Assembly: GCA_910588825.1 (NCBI GenBank)
Contig: CAJURF010000090.1
Coordinates: 1 to 13,281 of the forward strand
DNA from: an uncultured Lachnospiraceae bacterium
Lineage (GTDB): Bacteria; Bacillota; Clostridia; Lachnospirales; Lachnospiraceae
Length of the DNA stretch: 13,281 bases
Direction of reading: 5' to 3'
Of this stretch, positions 1 through 6,445 are shown piece by piece. The position numbers were made by a program, and so were the translations under genes. The notes under the pieces are model-generated. The model was not told where the DNA came from and made no database searches. It saw only the letters and a program-made list of their open reading frames with translations. How positions within the stretch are numbered: the first letter of the stretch is position 1; the number at the start of each line of letters is the position of its first letter.

Positions 1-540
1 AATTATCTTCCTCTGCTGGCTCTTCATACTCTCCAAGGCTTATGGTTAATTCCCTGTAAGAAAACAGTTCCTTTCCAGGGGACAAAAGAGCAGGAAGAAC
101 AACTCCAGAAGGTCATTGCCGCTCATAAAGGGCAGAGGGGCGCACTGATGCCCGTGCTTCAGGAGGCACAGGAAATATATGGATATCTGCCAGTGGAAGT
201 GCAGCAGATGATCTCTGACAAAATGCAGATTCCCATGAGTAAAATATGTGGTGTAGTTACTTTTTATTCATTCTATTCCCTGTATCCCAAGGGCAAATAC
301 AGAATCTCTGTATGTCTGGGAACTGCATGTTACGTAAAAGGTTCCAGCCAGGTTTATGAAAAACTCCAGCAGGTACTGGAGATTGGAGACGGAGAATGTA
401 CTCCGGACGGGAAATTTTCACTGGAGGCATGCCGCTGTGTAGGGGCCTGCGGTCTGGCACCTGTTATGATGATTAACGACGATGTCCATGGACGTCTGAC
501 ACCGGATAGTGTGGAAGACATTCTGGCTAAATACGAATAG
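1..540 (+). CDS. NADH-dependent hydrogenase/dehydrogenase subunit C (NuoE-like [2Fe-2S] protein), 5' end unresolved
   Basis: This is the thioredoxin-fold [2Fe-2S] subunit of a cytoplasmic NADH-oxidising flavoprotein complex (HydC of bifurcating hydrogenases, NuoE of complex I, and some formate dehydrogenases). It passes electrons to or from the NuoF/HydB subunit encoded next. Counting from the ATG at 148, the four cluster ligands are C56 and C61 (CLGTAC) and C97 and C101 (CRCVGAC), and the family motifs ALMPVLQEAQ, IYGYLP and CTPDGKFSL are present. The frame is open without a stop to base 1 and has no ATG, GTG or TTG before 148. The segment before 148 (PFQGTKEQEEQL) matches the normal family N-terminus, so 148 is not the real start. 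The gene either begins left of the window or at an ATG at 42 that is one base out of frame. Family identity is firm; the start is not. A 12-base gap leads to the next gene. Confidence 0.88.
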   Translation, partial: NYLPLLALHTLQGLWLIPCKKTVPFQGTKEQEEQLQKVIAAHKGQRGALMPVLQEAQEIYGYLPVEVQQMISDKMQIPMSKICGVVTFYSFYSLYPKGKYRISVCLGTACYVKGSSQVYEKLQQVLEIGDGECTPDGKFSLEACRCVGACGLAPVMMINDDVHGRLTPDSVEDILAKYE

Positions 541-552
541 GGGGATAGGCGG

Positions 553-2427
553 ATGATTAAAACGATTGAGGAATTAAGGGCAATCAGCAGCCAGAAAAAG
601 GCATCTGTGGAATTTCGCCATCCGGGCAGCAAAGAAAAAGACAGCTATGAGCGTCATGTACTGGTCTGTGCAGGTACCGGATGTACGTCATCTGGCAGTG
701 TGAAGATTGCAGCAAAACTGGAAGAGGAAATCGAGGCAAAAGGCCTGAAGGATAAAGTGCGTGTGATTAAAACAGGATGCCACGGCCTCTGCGCACTGGG
801 ACCGGTAATGATTATTTATCCGGAAGCCGCATTCTATTCCAATATGACTCTGGAACATATTGAAAAAGTCGTGGATGAACACCTAATCAAAGGCAATATT
901 GTTACAGAATATCTGTATCAGGAAACCGTGACAGACGCAGGGGTGATTCCTATGAATGACACGGATTTCTACAAGAAACAGCATCGTGTTGCTTTGAAAA
1001 ACTGCGGTGTCATTGACCCGGAAAACATTGACGAGTACATTGCTACAGGCGGTTACGAAGCACTTTACAAAGCACTGACCACCATGAGCCGTGAAGATGT
1101 GGTGGGTGTTCTGGAAAAATCCGGACTGAGAGGCCGCGGGGGCGCAGGATTCCCCACAGGAACCAAATGGAAATTTGCCATGGGCAGTGAAGGACAGAAA
1201 TATGTGTGCTGTAACGCGGACGAAGGCGACCCCGGCGCGTTCATGGACCGTTCCGTGCTGGAAGGTGACCCCCATGTGGTATTCGAGGCTATGGCCATCG
1301 CCGGTTATGTAATCGGTTCCAATCAGGGTTACATCTATGTGCGCGCGGAATATCCCATCGCCATCCACCGTCTGGAAATTGCTTTGAAACAGGCGAGAGA
1401 ATACGGACTCCTTGGAAAAGATATCTTTGGAACAGGATTTGACTTTGATATTGATCTTCGTCTGGGCGCGGGAGCATTCGTATGCGGCGAGGAGACAGCT
1501 CTGATGACTTCCATTGAGGGCAACCGTGGAGAACCAAGGCCCCGTCCTCCGTTCCCGGCAGTGAAAGGTTTGTTCGGAAAACCAACCATTTTGAACAATG
1601 TGGAGACATGGGCAAACATTCCCCGGATTATCATGAACGGCGCAGACTGGTTCGCAGGCATGGGAACCGAAAAGAGCAAGGGAACGAAAGTATTTGCCCT
1701 CGGCGGAAAGATCCAGAACGTGGGTCTTGTGGAAATCCCCATGGGAACCACTCTTCGGGAGATCGTAGAAGAAATCGGCGGCGGCGTGCCCAACGGAAAG
1801 AAATTCAAAGCAGCCCAGACCGGCGGTCCTTCCGGCGGATGTATTCCGGCCTCCAACTTTGATGTGCAGATTGATTATGATAATCTGGTAGCCATCGGCT
1901 CTATGATGGGTTCCGGCGGACTGATTGTTATGGATGAAGACGACTGTATGGTGGATATTGCAAAATTCTTCCTTGAATTTACAGTTGACGAGTCCTGCGG
2001 TAAATGTACTCCCTGCCGTATTGGTAATAAGAGACTTCTGGAGATTTTGGAAAAGATCACAGAAGGCAAAGCCACCATGGAAGATCTGGATAAGCTGGAG
2101 AAACTGGCGAACTTAATCAAGAAAAATTCCCTGTGTGCTCTTGGACAGACAGCTCCTAACCCAGTATTGTCTACATTGAAACATTTTCGCGATGAGTATA
2201 TAGCCCATATTCAGGATAAGAAATGTCCGGCTGGCAAATGTAAAGCGCTTCTCAGCTATAATATTGACCCAGAGAAATGTATCGGCTGCGGACTGTGCGC
2301 GAAGAACTGTCCTGCAGATGCCATCAGCGGAGAAAAGAAGAAACCTTATACCATTGACACCAGCAAGTGTGTGAAATGCGGTGCTTGTATGGAAAAATGT
2401 AAGAAAGAAGCTATCTACAAAAAATAG
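553..2427 (+). CDS. NADH-dependent hydrogenase/dehydrogenase subunit B (NuoF-like, FMN and Fe-S)
   Basis: This 624-residue cytoplasmic flavoprotein oxidises or reduces NAD(H) via FMN and routes electrons through Fe-S clusters; in bifurcating hydrogenases HydB is the NAD(H) and ferredoxin branching subunit. Domains in order: an N-terminal thioredoxin-like [2Fe-2S] domain (C39, C44, C76, C80); the 51-kDa FMN/NADH domain with GRGGAGFPTGTKW and GAGAFVCGEETAL; an SLBB-like region; the NuoF [4Fe-4S] site C482/C485/C488 (ESCGKCTPCR) with C528; and a C-terminal ferredoxin domain with C576/C579/C582/C586 and C606/C609/C612/C616, suited to two [4Fe-4S] clusters. Length and domain order fit HydB-type proteins rather than the shorter NuoF of respiratory complex I. 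It sits 12 bases after the NuoE-like gene and is followed directly by a terminator, so no HydA catalytic subunit is encoded downstream. The physiological partner (hydrogenase, formate dehydrogenase or other) is therefore open. Confidence 0.93.
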   Translation: MIKTIEELRAISSQKKASVEFRHPGSKEKDSYERHVLVCAGTGCTSSGSVKIAAKLEEEIEAKGLKDKVRVIKTGCHGLCALGPVMIIYPEAAFYSNMTLEHIEKVVDEHLIKGNIVTEYLYQETVTDAGVIPMNDTDFYKKQHRVALKNCGVIDPENIDEYIATGGYEALYKALTTMSREDVVGVLEKSGLRGRGGAGFPTGTKWKFAMGSEGQKYVCCNADEGDPGAFMDRSVLEGDPHVVFEAMAIAGYVIGSNQGYIYVRAEYPIAIHRLEIALKQAREYGLLGKDIFGTGFDFDIDLRLGAGAFVCGEETALMTSIEGNRGEPRPRPPFPAVKGLFGKPTILNNVETWANIPRIIMNGADWFAGMGTEKSKGTKVFALGGKIQNVGLVEIPMGTTLREIVEEIGGGVPNGKKFKAAQTGGPSGGCIPASNFDVQIDYDNLVAIGSMMGSGGLIVMDEDDCMVDIAKFFLEFTVDESCGKCTPCRIGNKRLLEILEKITEGKATMEDLDKLEKLANLIKKNSLCALGQTAPNPVLSTLKHFRDEYIAHIQDKKCPAGKCKALLSYNIDPEKCIGCGLCAKNCPADAISGEKKKPYTIDTSKCVKCGACMEKCKKEAIYKK

Positions 2428-2431
2428 AAGG

Positions 2432-2471
2432 AAAAGCCCTGGCGGTTCCCGGTGGACTGCCGGGGCTTTTT
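2432..2471 (+). terminator. Intrinsic terminator of the NuoE/NuoF-like unit
   Basis: A 14-bp stem pairs 2432-2445 (AAAAGCCCTGGCGG) with 2457-2470 (CTGCCGGGGCTTTT), with two G-U pairs and an 11-base loop; it ends in a T run at 2467-2471. It starts five bases after the stop codon at 2427. The stem is GC-rich in its middle and should be an efficient Rho-independent terminator separating this unit from the next. Confidence 0.9.
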
Positions 2472-2505
2472 GGACGTGAAAAGCTGAATGTGGACGGCCC
2501 ATCTA

Positions 2506-2534
2506 TTGATAAAATGGCTGGTATTTGATATACT
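2506..2534 (+). promoter_or_regulatory. Sigma-A-type promoter for the Nim-like gene
   Basis: TTGATA at 2506-2511 and TATACT at 2529-2534 are separated by exactly 17 bases, close to the vegetative consensus. It lies just past the preceding terminator and would give a leader of roughly 40 bases before the ATG at 2581. Identified by eye from consensus matching only. Confidence 0.65.
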
Positions 2535-2580
2535 AAAAAAGACTGAAGAAAAAGTATGAAGCTAATAAAAGGAGATACCT

Positions 2581-3063
2581 ATGAGACGCAGTGACAGAGA
2601 AATCAAAGACATAGAAGGCATCATCCAGGTGATGGAAAAGTGTGACGTGTGCCGGCTGGCATTTTATGACGGCGGATACCCGTATATTCTTCCGCTGAAT
2701 TTTGGCATGCAGGTCCATGAAGATCAGATTACGCTGTATTTTCATGGGGCTGATGAGGGGAAGAAATATGAATTGATGGAAAAAGATAACCGTGTGGGGT
2801 TTGAGATGGATTGTTCCCACAAATTGGTTATGACTGGTGCGAAAGACAGTTGCAGCTGTACCATGGAATACGAGAGTGTGGTTGGCAGGGGCAGGGTTGA
2901 GAAAGTTTTGGATGAGGAAAAGTTTCAGGCATTGTGTCTGTTGATGAAGCATTATCACAAGGAAGAATGTATGTTTGACAAATCTGTTATGCCAAGGACA
3001 ACGGTGTGGAAGCTTACTGTGGAGCAGGTCAGCGGGAAAATCCGCAAGAAAAAAAAGAAATAA
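2581..3063 (+). CDS. Pyridoxamine 5'-phosphate oxidase-fold flavin-binding protein (Nim-like)
   Basis: A 160-residue soluble protein of the split-barrel flavin-binding superfamily, closest in pattern to the small Nim-like (5-nitroimidazole reductase-related) proteins that are common in anaerobic Firmicutes. The N-terminus (MRRSDREIKDIEGI, then CDVCRLAFYDGGYPYILPLNFG) and the following LYFHGADEGKKYELM segment with FEMDC are the family's typical blocks. Length is normal. These proteins are presumed to use FMN or a related cofactor for reduction or detoxification of small molecules, but most members, including this type, have no proven substrate; drug resistance should not be assumed. The start is supported by GGAG at 2571-2574, six bases upstream. 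It has its own promoter and terminator-bounded upstream side, so it is probably a one-gene unit. The C-terminus ends in a lysine run encoded by an A-rich tract around 3047-3067. Confidence 0.85.
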   Translation: MRRSDREIKDIEGIIQVMEKCDVCRLAFYDGGYPYILPLNFGMQVHEDQITLYFHGADEGKKYELMEKDNRVGFEMDCSHKLVMTGAKDSCSCTMEYESVVGRGRVEKVLDEEKFQALCLLMKHYHKEECMFDKSVMPRTTVWKLTVEQVSGKIRKKKKK

Positions 3064-3068
3064 AAAAT

Positions 3069-3080
3069 TTATGTACATAA
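3069..3080. promoter_or_regulatory. Perfect palindrome TTATGTACATAA in the rubredoxin promoter region
   Basis: A 12-base perfect palindrome lies just after the Nim-like stop codon, flanked by A runs on the left and T runs on the right. It overlaps where the -35 element of the rubredoxin promoter would lie (TGTACA at 3072-3077). It may be an operator; a weak AT-only hairpin terminator for the upstream gene is the alternative. No regulator can be assigned. Confidence 0.35.
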
Positions 3081-3102
3081 TTTTTGTGTTTGGGTGTATA
3101 AT
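3072..3102 (+). promoter_or_regulatory. Candidate rubredoxin promoter
   Basis: TATAAT at 3097-3102 is a perfect -10 element. The best -35 is TGTACA at 3072-3077 with a long 19-base spacer, so recognition may depend on an activator or on the strong -10 alone. The predicted leader to the start codon at 3187 is about 78 bases. Confidence 0.5.
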
Positions 3103-3186
3103 GGGATTGTGAAACTGATTTCAGATTTAACGAGTTTGGGCGAAAGAAACAAAAACGGAGCTCAAAACTTATGGGAGGAAATGATT

Positions 3187-3342
3187 ATGAAATACGTATG
3201 CAGTGTCTGCGGCTGGGAATACGACGAGGAAAAAGGATATCCGGAAGGGGGAATTGCCCCTGGTACACCGTGGAGTGAAGTGCCGGAAGATTTTGAATGT
3301 CCCTTGTGCAGTGTGGGGAAAGATGAGTTTGAGGAGTCATAA
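3187..3342 (+). CDS. Rubredoxin
   Basis: A 51-residue cytoplasmic electron carrier with a single iron held by four cysteines: C5 and C8 (CSVCGW) and C38 and C41 (CPLCSVGKDEF). The core GWEYDEEKG, GIAPGT and KDEF elements are those of classical rubredoxins and the length is normal. The reading frame extends upstream to 3094, but GGGAGG at 3173-3178 lies eight bases before the ATG at 3187 and only two before an in-frame ATG at 3181, so 3187 is preferred and yields the standard MKYVC N-terminus. Ser42 replaces the glycine usually found after the second CxxC. In anaerobes rubredoxin usually feeds electrons to oxygen- and peroxide-detoxifying enzymes (flavodiiron proteins, rubrerythrin), which are not in this window. 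The stop codon is built into the terminator that follows. Confidence 0.95.
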   Translation: MKYVCSVCGWEYDEEKGYPEGGIAPGTPWSEVPEDFECPLCSVGKDEFEES

Positions 3343-3357
3343 CGACTCCTCTTTTCT
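3331..3357 (+). terminator. Intrinsic terminator overlapping the rubredoxin stop codon
   Basis: A perfect 8-bp stem pairs GAGGAGTC (3331-3338) with GACTCCTC (3344-3351) around a five-base loop, followed by TTTTCTT. The TAA stop at 3340-3342 lies in the loop, so the left arm is also the last coding stretch of rubredoxin. Confidence 0.85.
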
Positions 3358-3358
3358 T

Positions 3359-3388
3359 GTCGTATAGGAAACTTTGTCCCTATACGGC
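3359..3388. repeat. Second inverted repeat immediately after the terminator
   Basis: CGTATAGG (3361-3368) pairs perfectly with CCTATACG (3379-3386), extendable to 10 bp with a T-G pair and a G-C pair (3359-3388), around a ten-base spacer. There is no T tract on the + side, so it is not an ordinary terminator in that direction. It could be an mRNA-stabilising hairpin, a dispersed palindromic repeat or a remnant of a mobile element. Only one copy is present in the window. Confidence 0.5.
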
Positions 3389-3480
3389 GAAAACTCTCAA
3401 GATCAGGATTCTTTTTCACTGTCATTATGACGAAAAAAAACATGCAAATGTCCGCATATATGTGAAAATCGGAATAGTGG

Positions 3481-3497
3481 TATCAAAAAAAACGATA
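3481..3497. promoter_or_regulatory. Candidate LysR-type operator (TATC-N9-GATA)
   Basis: TATC (3481-3484) and GATA (3494-3497) form an interrupted dyad containing ATC-N9-GAT, a classic T-N11-A LysR-family recognition form. It sits seven bases upstream of the -35 box of the promoter leading into a LysR gene, the usual place for a self-regulated or inducer-responsive site. The spacer is A-rich, so a chance match is possible. Confidence 0.45.
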
Positions 3498-3503
3498 ATA
3501 GTA

Positions 3504-3533
3504 TTGACAAAATGAATAGAATGAAGGTAAAAT
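3504..3533 (+). promoter_or_regulatory. Promoter for the LysR gene and probably the whole downstream cluster
   Basis: A perfect -35 TTGACA (3504-3509) is followed after 18 bases by TAAAAT (3528-3533). The predicted leader to the ATG at 3592 is about 50 bases. Because the next ten genes follow on the same strand with small gaps and no visible terminator, this is the best candidate for transcription of the entire cluster. Confidence 0.65.
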
Positions 3534-3591
3534 GATACAAAATCAGACAAAAGATTTTAGATAATTTCATCAAATGTTGAGAGGAAGAAAA

Positions 3592-4482
3592 ATGGATTTT
3601 AAGCAGCTACAATCTTATATTGCAATTGTGAAATACAAAAGTTTTACCATTGCAGCTGAAAAACTGGGGATTTCCCAGCCCACCATCAGCACCCATATCC
3701 GCATTCTGGAAGAAGAACTGGATTCTCAGCTGGTGACCCGCACCGCCAAAAATTTTGAGATCACTCCCAGGGGATGGGAGTTATACGACTGTGCTCAAAG
3801 TATTATAAAATTAAGGGACGATATGGTTGACCGTTGGAACGGTAATGAGCCCAAGGTGATCCGCCTGGGGGTTTCCACCATTCCGTCTGCCTATATTCTG
3901 CCGGAAGTTCTGCCAGGGTTTGAAAAGCAGCATAAAGACATCTGCTTTGCTGTGAATCAGTGTGACAGCCGGGGAATTATTCAGGCGGTACAAAAGGGCA
4001 GTTTCCACATCGGCCTGGTGGGAATGAAGATCGACGACGAGACGTTGGAATTCCGCCAGTTTTATCAGGACCGGATGGTGCTCATCACGCCGGCGTCAGA
4101 GCGCTTTCTGTCTATGAAAGAGCAGGGAGTTTCTCTGCAGGAACTGTTGAAAGAACCCATGATCTGGCGTGAGGAAGGCAGCGGAAGCGGAAAAAGCGCG
4201 GAACAGCTGCTGAAGAATCTGGGGATTTCAGAGGAACATATCTGTGTGACCGCAAGAATCAATGACCAGGAAGCCATCAAGAACCTGGTTTCCGGAGGGC
4301 TGGGAGTATCCATTATCTCAGAAAAGGCAGTGCAGAACGATTTGGAAGCGAAACATCTGCTGCAGTTTGAACTGCCGGAGAAACTGGCGGAACGGCAGTT
4401 TTATATTATTTATCAAAAGGGGTATATACTGAAAGATTACGTAGAAGAATTCACGAATTACCTACTGGAATTTTATCAATAA
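3592..4482 (+). CDS. LysR-family transcriptional regulator
   Basis: A 296-residue DNA-binding regulator. Residues 1-60 form the winged helix-turn-helix typical of LysR proteins (MDFKQLQSYIAIV, FTIAAEKLGISQPTISTHIRILEEELDSQL), and the rest is a two-lobed substrate-binding-protein-like effector domain beginning near VIRLGVSTIPSAYILP. The AGGA within GAGGAAG at 3581-3587 sets the start at 3592; the in-frame ATG at 3574 has no good ribosome site. From memory, the N-terminal pattern resembles the CysB/CysL-like and selenium-metabolism-associated LysR proteins of Clostridia, which fits the cysteine desulfurase and DUF3343 genes downstream, but I cannot confirm the subgroup. The 24-base gap to the next gene and the shared strand suggest it heads the operon and controls it, with a sulfur- or substrate-related small molecule as the possible inducer. 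Family certain, ligand unknown. Confidence 0.93.
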   Translation: MDFKQLQSYIAIVKYKSFTIAAEKLGISQPTISTHIRILEEELDSQLVTRTAKNFEITPRGWELYDCAQSIIKLRDDMVDRWNGNEPKVIRLGVSTIPSAYILPEVLPGFEKQHKDICFAVNQCDSRGIIQAVQKGSFHIGLVGMKIDDETLEFRQFYQDRMVLITPASERFLSMKEQGVSLQELLKEPMIWREEGSGSGKSAEQLLKNLGISEEHICVTARINDQEAIKNLVSGGLGVSIISEKAVQNDLEAKHLLQFELPEKLAERQFYIIYQKGYILKDYVEEFTNYLLEFYQ

Positions 4483-4506
4483 TCATTCAGTATTTGACGA
4501 AAAATC

Positions 4507-5271
4507 ATGGAACAGAAGTATTATATTGGAATTGACATAGGGTCCACTGCATCGAAGACAGTAGTTATGAAAGAGCATCAGGTGGTGGACTCTTTTACAC
4601 TGCCCACCGGGTGGAACGGGCGGGAGACAGCCGCTGATATTTATACCCGGCTGGAGGAAAAACAGTATGTCCCTGGCAGGGGCTGTGTGGCCACCGGGTA
4701 TGGACGGGTCTGCGTGGACTATGCAGACAAAGTGGTGACGGAGATCACATGCCACGGCAGAGGCGGCTGGCAGCTGTTCGGGAAAAATGTAACCATAATC
4801 GACGTGGGCGGGCAGGATACGAAAGTGATTAAAGTGGCGGACGGCCAGGTGGTGGATTTCCTTATGAACGATAAATGTGCGGCAGGAACCGGCAAGTTTA
4901 TTGAGGTAATGGCCACGCGGCTGGGAGCTTCCCTAGAGGAGCTGTACCAGCTGGCGGAACATGGAGAGCCTTTGTCCATCAGTGCTATGTGTACGGTTTT
5001 CGCAGAGTCCGAGGTGATCAGCCATATTGGTTCCGGAGAAAAACGGGAGGATATTGCCGCAGGAGTGATAGATTCTGTGGCCTCCCGGGTGGCCAGCCTG
5101 GCTTCCCGTTTCGGAATCAGCGGGGACGCGGCGCTGACGGGAGGATTGTGCGACAGCCCTTATTTTATCAAAGTGCTGTCTGAAAAACTGCGATGTCCAG
5201 TGGAAACCCATGAGTTTGGCAGGTATGCCGGGGCACTTGGGGCAGCTTTGACTGCGGAGGAAAAGTTATGA
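4507..5271 (+). CDS. BadF/BcrA/HgdC-type [4Fe-4S] ATPase (activator of a double-cubane or 2-hydroxyacyl-CoA dehydratase-type enzyme)
   Basis: A 254-residue ASKHA-fold ATPase that, as a homodimer, holds one [4Fe-4S] cluster at the subunit interface and uses ATP hydrolysis to fire low-potential electrons into a partner iron-sulfur enzyme. Visible motifs are GIDIGSTASK (phosphate 1, residues 8-17), DVGGQDTK (phosphate 2), NDKCAAGTGKF with ligand C124, CTVFAESE with ligand C162, and ALTGG (adenosine). The 38-residue spacing of the two cysteines matches the HgdC family, and the length matches single-domain activators such as HgdC and E. coli YjiL. The likely partner is the double-cubane-type protein at 11363, about 6 kb downstream in the same run; the two are more usually adjacent. 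There is no recognisable Shine-Dalgarno before the ATG, 24 bases after the LysR stop, so expression may be low or depend on upstream translation. The stop overlaps the next start (ATGA). Confidence 0.92.
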   Translation: MEQKYYIGIDIGSTASKTVVMKEHQVVDSFTLPTGWNGRETAADIYTRLEEKQYVPGRGCVATGYGRVCVDYADKVVTEITCHGRGGWQLFGKNVTIIDVGGQDTKVIKVADGQVVDFLMNDKCAAGTGKFIEVMATRLGASLEELYQLAEHGEPLSISAMCTVFAESEVISHIGSGEKREDIAAGVIDSVASRVASLASRFGISGDAALTGGLCDSPYFIKVLSEKLRCPVETHEFGRYAGALGAALTAEEKL

Positions 5272-6407
5272 TTTATATGGATTCCTCCGCAACTTCGTTT
5301 TTAAAACCGCCGCAGGTGGAGGAGGCGGTGTGCAGGGCGTTTCATACTATGGGTAATGCAGGGCGGGGAGCCCATGCGGCCACTTTAGGCGCGGCCCGCA
5401 TGATTTATGATACCAGGGAAAAGCTGGCAGAGCTTTTTCATATCAGAGATCCTTTTCGGATTGCCTTTACCAGCAATGCCACAGAGTCTTTGAACATTGC
5501 CATCGGCGGACTGATTCGTCCCGGGGATCATGTGATTACCACAGCCTGTGAACATAATTCCGTTCTGCGGCCCTTGTATGTAAAAGAATCTCAGGGCGCC
5601 AGTCTCACCATTTTGGATGCAGACGAAAAGGGGCGGATTGCCTATGAGAAACTGGAACAGGTGCGCCAGGAACATACCAGAGCCGTGGTGATTACCCACG
5701 CCTCCAATCTCACCGGAAATGTGACAGATCTTGCCAGGGTGTCTGCATTTACCCGGAAATATGGGATTCTTTTGATTGTGGACGCTTCCCAGACAGCAGG
5801 TTCCATTCCCATTGATGTGGAGAAGATGGGAGTGGATGTTCTCTGCTTTACCGGCCATAAAGGCCTGATGGGGCCCCAGGGAACGGGAGGGATCTATGTG
5901 CGGGAAGGGATTTCTATCACACCGCTGAAAGTGGGCGGAAGCGGCATCCACAGTTTTGACAAAACCCATCCGGCAGACATGCCCACAGCTTTGGAAGCGG
6001 GGACAGCCAACGGCCACGGGATTGCGGGGCTGAATGCTGCGCTGGATTTTCTGAAAGAGACGGGTGTGGAAGCCGTCCATCAAAAGGAGATGGAGCTGGC
6101 CGGGCGGTTTGCCGAAAACGTGGGAAAAATCCCAGGTGTAACCATTTATGGAGATCTTTCGGGAAAGCTCCGGGCGCCCATTGTGTCTTTGAATATTGGA
6201 GAACTGGACTCTGCTGTTGTCAGCGATATTTTGTGGGACGATTATGAGATCTGTGTCCGCGCCGGAGCCCACTGTGCGCCGCTGATGCACCAGGCGCTGG
6301 GAACCGTGGAGCAGGGGGCTGTGCGGTTTAGTTTTTCCTATTTTAATACAGAAGAAGAAGTGGACACTGCGGTGCAGGCTGTCCGTGAGATTGCAGAAGA
6401 ACAATGA
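5268..6407 (+). CDS. Class V aminotransferase: cysteine desulfurase / selenocysteine lyase-like
   Basis: A 379-residue PLP enzyme of the NifS/SufS superfamily that removes sulfur from cysteine (or selenium from selenocysteine) as an enzyme-bound persulfide. The PLP lysine is K198 in FTGHKGLMGPQGTGG, the cofactor Asp/Gln pair is in VDASQTAGS, and the catalytic cysteine is C336 in RAGAHCAPLMH. The start MIYMDSSATSFLKPP and the overall pattern fit the 'cysteine desulfurase family protein' group (EF2568 type, TIGR01977) that often travels with DUF3343 and selenium genes in Firmicutes; the subgroup call is from memory. It overlaps the ATPase gene by four bases, indicating translational coupling, and precedes a DUF3343 gene. 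A dedicated role in supplying sulfur for the Fe-S proteins here, or in processing an imported sulfur compound, is inferred. No SelD or SelA gene is visible, so selenium use cannot be concluded. Confidence 0.9.
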   Translation: MIYMDSSATSFLKPPQVEEAVCRAFHTMGNAGRGAHAATLGAARMIYDTREKLAELFHIRDPFRIAFTSNATESLNIAIGGLIRPGDHVITTACEHNSVLRPLYVKESQGASLTILDADEKGRIAYEKLEQVRQEHTRAVVITHASNLTGNVTDLARVSAFTRKYGILLIVDASQTAGSIPIDVEKMGVDVLCFTGHKGLMGPQGTGGIYVREGISITPLKVGGSGIHSFDKTHPADMPTALEAGTANGHGIAGLNAALDFLKETGVEAVHQKEMELAGRFAENVGKIPGVTIYGDLSGKLRAPIVSLNIGELDSAVVSDILWDDYEICVRAGAHCAPLMHQALGTVEQGAVRFSFSYFNTEEEVDTAVQAVREIAEEQ

Positions 6408-6445
6408 TTCGCTGATAAGGAACTGTTCAGAAATGAAAGGAAATT

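Noticed and set aside
3421..3431. Short palindrome GTCATTATGAC
   Set aside because: Five-base arms with one central base are too short to call as a terminator or operator without supporting context.
5385..6404. 339-codon open frame on the minus strand
   Set aside because: It lies wholly antisense to the aminotransferase gene, whose motifs and catalytic residues are intact. The minus-strand product has no recognisable family pattern and is rich in His/Cys/Gly as expected of an antisense shadow.
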